From Pteria penguin (Eukaryota; Mollusca; Bivalvia; Pterioida; Pteriidae), in assembly GCA_035048485.1 (NCBI GenBank), contig CM068587.1:43523842-43587841 (forward strand): DNA of 64,000 nucleotides. The letters are read 5' to 3'. Below are positions 57,789 to 64,000 of this stretch, in pieces; position 1 is the first letter of the stretch, and every line of letters begins with the position of its first letter. Below the pieces are notes generated by a model. It saw nothing but the letters and a program-made list of their open reading frames with translations, had not been told where the DNA came from and ran no database searches. The position numbers and the translations under genes are program-made.

Positions 57789-59450
57789 AAACAAGAGGAC
57801 CAAAGGGGCCTATATCACTCACCTGAGCACAAATTGCTTATTTACAATAAAATGACAGCTCATTTCAGTAGAAAATTTTGCTTTTTTTCTACAATACTTT
57901 CTATAAGGTTTGGTGATATTTTGTGCAGTCACTTTGTCCAAAATGTGTCAACCAATCAGAGCCAATAGCGGCCATCTAGGGTTACAGGTCGGCACGAAAA
58001 ACACATACTTTGTAGAGAACCTCAAGTACTTACTTCCTGTGAGGTTTGGTGAAATTATGTACTGCGTTTCTGGAGAAGAATTCCAAAATGTGTCAACCAA
58101 TCAGAACCAATGGTGGCCATCTTGGATTACGGATGGGCACCAAAAACACAAACTTGGTAGAGGATCTTGAGTACTTACTTCCTATGAGGTTTGGTGAAAT
58201 TCTGTGTAGTGGTTCTGGAGAAGAAGTCGAAAATGTGTCAACCAATCAGAGCCAATGGCGGCCATCTTGGATTACGGATGGGCATCAAAAACAAAAACTT
58301 GGTAGAAGACCTCGAGTACTTACTTCCTATGATGTTTGGTGAAATTCTGTGCAGCGCTTCTGGAGAAGAAGTCGAAAATGTGTCAACCAATCAGAGCCTA
58401 TGGCGCCTATCAGCTATCTTGGATTACGGATCGGCACGAAAAACACAAACTTTGTAGAGGACCTCGAGTAGTTACTTCCTAAAAGGTTTGGTGAAATTCT
58501 GTGCAGCGGTTCTATAGAAGAAGCTGAAAATTCGTCAACCAATCAGAGCCAATGGCGGCCATCTTGGATAACGAATCGGCACGAAAAACACAAACTTGGT
58601 AGGGGACCTTAAGTACTTACTTCCTATGAAGTTTGGTGAAATTCTGTGTAGCGGTTCTGGAGAAGAAGTCGAAAATGTGTCAACCAATCAGAGCCAATGG
58701 CGGCCACCCTGGATAACGGATGGGCACGAAAAACACAAACTTGGTAGAGGACCTTGAGTACTTACTTCCTATGAGGTTTGGTGGAATTCTGTGCAGCGCT
58801 TCTGGAGAAGAAGTCGAAAATGTGTCAACCAATCAGAGCCTATGGTGCCTATCAGCTATCTTGGATTACAGATCGGCACGAAAAACACAAACTTTGTAGA
58901 GGACCTCGAGTAGTTACTTCCTAAAAGGTTTGGTGAAATTCTATGCAGCGGTTCTATAGAAGAAGCTGAAAATTCGTCAACCAATCAGAGCCAATGGCGG
59001 CCATCTTGGATAACGAATCGGCACGAAAAACACAAACTTGGTAGGGGACCTTAAGTACTTACTTCCTATGAAGTTTGGTGAAATTCTGTGTAGCGGTTCT
59101 GGAGAAGAAGTCGAAAATGTGTCAACCAATCAGAGCCAATGGCAGCCACCCTGGATAACGGATGGGCACGAAAAACACAAACTTGGTAGAGGACCTTGAG
59201 TACTTACTTCCTATGAGGTTTGGTGGAATTCTGTGCAGCGCTTCTGGAGAAGAAGTCGAAAATGTGTCAACCAATCAGAGCCAATGGCAGCCATCTTGGA
59301 TTACGAATGAGCATGAAAAACACAAACTTGGTAGAGGACCTTGAGTACTTACTTCCTATGAAATTTGGTGAAATTCTGTGCAGCGGTTCTGGAGAAGAAG
59401 TCAAAAATGTAGAAAAGCTAACAACGGACGGTAATTGATCACAATAGCTT

Positions 59451-59480
<30 letters not shown>
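57789..59480 (+). mobile_element. Type A element with ten-copy 145-bp array and a duplicated trimer
   Basis: 5' end AGAGGACCAAAGGGGCC with CACTCACCTGAG. Ten units at about 57950, 58096, 58240, 58384, 58536, 58682, 58826, 58977, 59125 and 59268. A three-unit block of 442 bp is repeated: a unit with the odd word GCCTATCAGCTATCTTGG appears at about 58405 and 58847, each followed by the same two neighbours. It ends in a short ACGGACGG tract and hairpin CTTACTTGAGCC/GGCTCAGGTGAG. Confidence 0.83.
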
Positions 59481-59481
<1 letters not shown>

Positions 59482-59869
59482 TACAAGAGAGAGCTTTACG
59501 TTTTGTATATAATGATTATGCCACATGTTATGAAGATCTTTTAGAAAGAGCAAAAATCCCAACTCTGCAAATAAGAAGAATAAGAACAATGGCATTAGAA
59601 ACTTTAAAGATCTTGAATGACATTGCTCCACCATGTCTGAGCAATATTATTACATTAAGAGAGAATAGCTATAATTTTAGATATTCCAATATTTTACAGG
59701 TACCATCTATCAAGACAACAACTTAAGGAACTCTTTCAGGTATGCAGCAGCAGTCCTCTGGAACAACTTTCCAGACAGTTTTAGAGAGTGTTCCCATTTT
59801 AATCATTTTAAAGCACTCATTAGCTATTGGAATGGGGACAGATGTAAGTGCAATATGTGTAGAAAATAA
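59481..59869 (+). pseudogene. C-terminal end of a non-LTR retrotransposon polyprotein, frameshifted
   Basis: The first frame reads ERALRFVYNDYATCYEDLLE, RRIRTMALETLKILN and YSNILQVPS up to TAA at 59724. The match continues one frame earlier from 59726 (RYAAAVLWNNFPDSF, HFNHFKALISYWNG) to a Cys-rich end CKCNMCRK and TAA at 59867-59869. 'QERALR.IYND' and 'AA.LWN.LP' are standard words in the region after the RT domain of jockey/CR1-type LINE proteins. The catalytic RT and endonuclease are absent, so this copy is dead. A small deletion near 59724 caused the frameshift. Confidence 0.78.
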
Positions 59870-60281
59870 GCTGCTGCATACCTGAGAAGCATGTTCATTT
59901 TGTTTTAAATGTGCTTTGTGTTTTGTTTCCACGTCTAGGTTGAGATTTCTTCTTGTTTTATGTTTTAAATTGATTATTCTTTTGATATGTGTTTGTTAGC
60001 TTCTTTTTAGTTTATCATGTGCTTATATTGCTTTTATTATGCTTGTTCCTAGTGCTTATCTTAATGCTTGTGCCAAATTTAGTCTTCATAGCTACTATTG
60101 TCTTTCGTCTTGATGCCATAATTATAATTTGTATTGCTCTGTGATTTATCTATATCTAGTGTCTGTGATATACATATTTATAACAGTGTTACTTTATTAC
60201 AAATAGCAAAATTCACTTTTTTTTAACTTACATGTGGAAATGAATCTACTGTGCTCATCTGAACGAAATTATATACATGAT

Positions 60282-60701
60282 CAGTGTCCGCGAAACTTTG
60301 TTGAACTCCACAGGACATTCGGTCCTATTGGAAGACATATTTCATAGGACCGGAATCATTTCTGTCTGACCAAAAAAGAAAATTGAAGAATTTTCAATGG
60401 GGTATTTAACGTCGCCTTTTTGTCGGCGTCCATCGATGTCAATTTTCTTTTGTTTAGTGGTTTTCCGGGGATTGCCCCCTCCACATATTGTAATTTTGCT
60501 AGAAAAGACATTCATGTACACTCAGGAACGCTCAAAATATAAAGGTCGTTATTAAATAGTATAAATGCTTATAAGACTCCGTCTTTCCGCGGTATACATA
60601 GTGTTGGAAGCAACATCGGACAAACCGGTCCGACTAGAAAACGCGCAAATCGGACCGATCGCACTTTTGTCCGTTCGGTCCGACGAATTTCGCGGACACT
60701 G
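60282..60701. mobile_element. 420-bp TIR element (CAGTGTCCGCG...), nested in LINE
   Basis: Inverted ends CAGTGTCCGCGAAA and TTTCGCGGACACTG are a perfect 14-bp pair. CATGAT flanks it on both sides (60276-60281, 60702-60707). Internal GGACATTCGGTCCTATTGG and GTCCGTTCGGTCCGACG parallel the 43593-44306 element. No coding capacity. Confidence 0.82.
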
Positions 60702-60878
60702 CATGATAAAGGATGATATGGACTCTTAATCAAATTTGATAATCTGTAAATATTGTTATAGCTCATTGTTACATGTACATATGTTTATGTCGGTCTAAAA
60801 AGCTCATATGAGCTAATGTTTTCCTGTTGCATTTTGATATGCCGACTTTAAACAAAGCTTATCTATCTATCTATAAAG

Positions 60879-61413
60879 GCAAAAAACAGCGTGTATTCAC
60901 TGAAGCATAAAGTCAAGGTCACTAAATTTTTGTATTGGCTGGATAGAACATTCAAGTATCTACAAACCTACCAACTTTGACATAAGTACCCTTTAGGGTA
61001 TGAAAGAAACCAAAATAAATGCAACTAAAACACAAAATGCTGACGCCGTGCGGGCAGATGGACGGACAGTCAGACTGACCGACGGACAGACGGATTTCGC
61101 CAATTCATAGACCGGAATTACTTTGCAATAACATTAACAATACATGTATGCAAGTGATCACCCTAAAGGCAAAAGTGTGTGTTCACTGAATCGTAAAGTC
61201 AAGATCAAGGTCACTAAATTTTTGTATTGGTTGGATAGAACATTCAAGTATCTCCAAACCTACCAACTTTGACATAAGTACCCTTTAGGGTATGAAAGAA
61301 ACCAAGCTAAATGCGAATGCTAAACGCAAAATGTTGATGCCGTGTGGACGGACGGACTGACGGACGGACAGACGGTTTTCGCCAATTCATAGACCGGAAT
61401 TGCTTTGCAATCC
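60879..61413 (+). mobile_element. Type H repeat, two tandem ~250-bp copies
   Basis: Two copies (about 60879-61125 and 61165-61413) share GTGT(A/G)TTCACTGAA, TTTTTGTATTGG(C/T)TGGATAG, AAGTACCCTTTAGGGTATG, then GACGGACGGACAGACGG and CGCCAATTCATAGACCGG. The second ends with hairpin GACCGGAATTGC/GCAATCCGGTC and AAAAA. Confidence 0.7.
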
Positions 61414-61606
61414 GGTCAAAAATAGATCAAAAATTCTTTTTGATTTAAACGAAAGGAACAAATTCCAATCTTAATCTTCTCAAATGTAGCGATACCATTA
61501 GTTTTTAAATTCATGCATCCTTTCTGAAGAGGAAGATTTTTAAAGCAGGTTACCCTCTTGGACATACTTTTGTCTATAGTGGCACCAACTGCAGAAAGAT
61601 CTGAAT
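61414..61606 (+). mobile_element. Type A interior fragment
   Basis: ATGCATCCTTTCTGAAGAGG, GGTTACCCTCTTGGACATAC and GTGGCACCAACTG follow type A order without ends. Confidence 0.5.
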
Positions 61607-62260
61607 AACAAGAGGTCCTAGTGGGCCTATATTGCTGACCTGTATACAATTTGCTGATCCACAAGCAACAGACACATATACTCTTGCTGAATGTGATTCT
61701 GACAACTGAGAAAAGACTGAAAATATCCTTCTACACCGAATAAATCAAGACCATGATACAAAATTATGTAAGATAAAGTCAACTTTTTCCTCCTTTTTTT
61801 TTCTTTAATATTATTTTGAATCTGGTTTTGATGTAAGTGTAAATAGTAGGAAAAAAAATAACACTTATCAGCATTGAAATCACTCATGCCAAAAATAGGT
61901 CGAAATAAATCAATTTATATCTAACAGATCTCTACCCTGAACACAATTTTTAATAACCCATTCTTATAGACTGCCTAGATGCAATTAGTTTTAAAATCCA
62001 TGCAGCACTATTGAAGAAGATTTTTGAAGATAAGTGCCCTTTCGGATATATTTGGCCCCATCCAGCATCCACCCCAGAACAGATCTGGATCATGAACATA
62101 ATTTTGACAGAAGATCTTGAGTACATTATATACCTGGTATGATTAGTTTCATCAAAATCCTTCAAGCCATTTCGGAGAAGTCCAAAATGTAGAAAAGGTT
62201 ATGACAGCGGCCAGACGGTGCACTATGACAACAGCTCACTTGAGCTTTTGGCAATAATAA
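61607..62260 (+). mobile_element. Type A variant with both ends
   Basis: AACAAGAGGTCCTAGTGGGC then ATTGCTGACCTG at the left; GGCCAGACGGTGCACTATGA and GCTCACTTGAGCTTTTGGC at the right. It matches the 27993-29199 chimera in its GATCTGGATCATGAACA-type block. Confidence 0.65.
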
Positions 62261-62687
62261 AAAAAAAAAAACATCAAATTTTAATTACAAATTAGAACCA
62301 AAATCACCAATATGTCTTGACAGATCTGACCAAAAACTGGCTACATTAATAGGGGATCTTGTATACTTAATATCAAAGAAGTTCAACCAAAAACTCTTTC
62401 CATTCAGAAGATGGAGTCCTTAAAGTTTCTTACTACAAATAGAATTTACCCCTCCCCCATCCTTTTTTAACCTTAAAAAATTCTGAAAATTAAAGAAATT
62501 ATTGTTGTATTACATCTCTTTCCAATTATATTTATTACAAAGACATAAGTTTAATCGCTGGTTAAACTACACAAAATGATTGCATTATAAGCAACTTGCA
62601 AGAAGAAATAATCCGAAATTAGGCAAAATGAAAAAGTCGTCAATAAAAATCGTCAAAAAGTCTTTTTCCAAATTGAAAGAAAAGAAC
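62261..62687 (+). mobile_element. Degenerate type A interior
   Basis: Words such as TTGACAGATCTGACCAAAAA and TTTTTAACCTTAAAAAATTC follow type A order. No ends. Confidence 0.4.
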
Positions 62688-63140
62688 ATATAGTGATGTT
62701 CCGTTTATCTGGGCACGTTTGTTCCTGGCCGATTTGTCCGGATAAACAGATTTTCTGGATTACCAGATCATAGTACCAGTACATTAGATGTTAAAGTATC
62801 TTACTTCTTGATAAAAGAAAGGTGTATACAGTACACGATAAAACACAAGTAACAATCCTTATAAGCCTTTAATTTGTATACGAAGAATTATACACATCTA
62901 TTACGTATTAAATGTGTTAACATCTTTAGTAAATTGTATATTAATTGCAGCCAAATTACTGAAACTTGCATAATTTTTCAACTCAATGTCCTCTATTTAA
63001 ATGTTGACAGCCGCCTTTGTATATACCTCGCACTTGACTAATTAATTTCACTTCTATCGTGATCGGAGTGTTTATCTAACGTCCTGCTGTGTTATACAAA
63101 TTTAGAATTGAAAAGCATTTATGTCCGGATAAATTTATAC
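62688..63140. mobile_element. Possible pogo/Tigger-like MITE
   Basis: The left end, GTTCCGTTTATCTGGGCACG with TTGTCCGGATAAACAG, and the right end, ATTTATGTCCGGATAAATTT then ATACAGTG, are roughly inverted and carry the TCCGGATAAA word typical of pogo-type ends. The pairing is weak, so this is tentative. Confidence 0.35.
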
Positions 63141-63476
63141 AGTGTTCATGTTTTAAATATAAAATTTTCTATAGCTATAAACAGAAGAATTAGTAAAAGT
63201 TAAAACTTCTCTACAAAATAATGCAATGAGCACTAAGTAAGGATACATTATCAGAGCAGATCCAGGATTTGGGGGGGGGGGCCAAGTTAGACGAGAGGTC
63301 TGGGGACCGCTTAGGTCTCCAGCAGGTTCAGGGCACAGCCCTGGTGGGGGGGACCAAGGAAGCTCCCCCGGAAGCTCCCACAATTTAGCAATTTTGGGGT
63401 CTAAAAATTGTACATTGTCACTTCAACTGATCGTCCTCAGTCGATACCGCAGCTGCTGTGTAAATGAAGCTTTTTG
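63141..63476. other. GC-rich repeat remnant with an 11-G run
   Basis: AGAGCAGATCCAGGATTT is followed by eleven G (63271-63281) and GACGAGAGGTCTGGGG. The inverse of similar words occurs inside the MITE at 43593 (CCCTCGTCTAAGAG, TGGATCCGCGC), pointing to a shared dispersed repeat. The rest is unassigned. Confidence 0.45.
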
Positions 63477-63489
63477 TGATGTTATTCAT

Positions 63490-63677
63490 TTGTTTGTTTG
63501 TTTGTTTGATTATTGTTTTACGTCACTCCACGATTATTTCACGTATATGGTCACGGCATCTGCCTGATGCATTGCATACAAATTTAGACCTTTGCAACGG
63601 ACCCACCCGAAGCAGTGAGGGATCTTTTACGTGCCACGCCTACCGTGACACGGGACCTCGGTTTTTACTGTCTCATC
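63490..63677 (-). mobile_element. 5'-truncated SINE with perfect 13-bp target duplication
   Basis: Same SINE as 11741-12023, near-identical over 188 bp from the (CAAA)n tail to about 95 bp short of the tRNA head, which is missing. TGATGTTATTCAT flanks it at 63477-63489 and 63678-63690. Confidence 0.87.
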
Positions 63678-63690
63678 TGATGTTATTCAT

Positions 63691-64000
63691 GTCTTGTTGA
63701 TAATATTATTATTCTTAATGTACATGTAACGGAATTGTCATACAGCTGAGTCAGATCTGATTTTCTAGTAAATATTTATCAGCAAATTATCGCAAAGTTT
63801 ATCATCATTACTTTTAGTAGACAGCACCGAAGCATCAATATCAACCAGAAAAGTTCTAATGGGACTAATACGCCCCGCGGCAACATTTCTCTGTGTGCTC
63901 AAATTGAATGTGAACAGATTTTAGCTATGTGATCATAAACATATCACAGTCAAGGTCACATGACCAACATTTAGGGTACCAACGGAAAAGTCTTGTCATA
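63691..64000 (+). mobile_element. Unassigned, then start of a type D-like element
   Basis: AATACGCCCCGCGGCAAC at about 63867 and AGTCAAGGTCACATGACC at about 63949 resemble type D/E. Cut by the window end. Confidence 0.4.

Larger units (their letters stand above)
59481..60878 (+). mobile_element. 5'-truncated LINE (jockey/CR1-like) 3' end
   Basis: Begins directly at the A-run of the preceding type A element, with the C-terminal reading frame of a non-LTR retrotransposon (59481-59869). A long 3' untranslated region follows, then a (TATC)n tail (AGCTTATCTATCTATCTATA) near 60855-60878. A MITE (60282-60701) is nested in the untranslated region. Clade assignment is tentative. Confidence 0.72.

Noticed and set aside
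63153..63383. Pro-rich minus-strand protein
   Set aside because: Produced by the G-run and GC-rich repeat remnant; related words occur inside a MITE and no splice signals flank it.

Overview
The window is AT-rich eukaryotic (metazoan) DNA, most likely from a bivalve mollusc. The clues are dispersed repeats that begin with a short palindrome such as AGGCCCAAGTGGGCCT followed by GCTCACCTGAG, and end in an ACGG-rich microsatellite plus a terminal hairpin. This is the layout described for bivalve 'pearl' elements and for Helentron-associated (HINE) repeats. Metazoan-type tRNA-derived SINEs and a Penelope-like retroelement are also present. There are no bacterial-type genes, operons or CRISPR arrays.

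One host gene can be supported. Five consecutive, phase-compatible exons on the minus strand (46336-46177, 30048-29986, 20836-20693, 18135-17969, 3289-3211) encode the central part of a codanin-1 (CDAN1) orthologue. In other animals codanin-1 binds the histone chaperone ASF1. The four introns between them measure 16.1, 9.1, 2.6 and 14.7 kb and consist mostly of repeats. The gene's 5' exons should lie above 46337 but I could not find them. Its 3' exons lie beyond position 1.

Repeat layout. Type A (pearl/HINE-like, GCTCACCTGAG...CTCAGGTGAGC) dominates: 1-2893, 7221-10790, 14703-17297, 24315-25497, 26307-27992, 35846-40437, 42402-44857, 47830-48037, 48668-50545, 57789-59480 and 61607-62260, plus fragments. 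Three of these carry ~145-bp tandem arrays. Type D (ends near CATAATACGCCCGTC...GGGCGTATAAAA) is at 5097-6362 and 12664-14156, with fragments elsewhere; its cores carry tandem nuclear-receptor-like motifs. Type C (~1.85 kb, internal inverted repeats) is at 22203-25540, 32036-33887, 48541-51895 and 51962-55690. Smaller types are called E, F, G and H here.

Retroelements: an antisense-strand Penelope-like element at 36588-39099 (one reading frame, four stops, 7-bp target duplication), a LINE 3' end at 59481-60878, and tRNA-derived SINEs at 10822-11358, 11741-12023 and 63490-63677. DNA transposons: two related MITEs (43593-44306, 60282-60701) and a 2.05-kb hAT-like insert (53026-55073). Many elements sit inside one another, so relative insertion order can be read directly. 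The letters A-H are labels for this report only; family names are inferences from structure.
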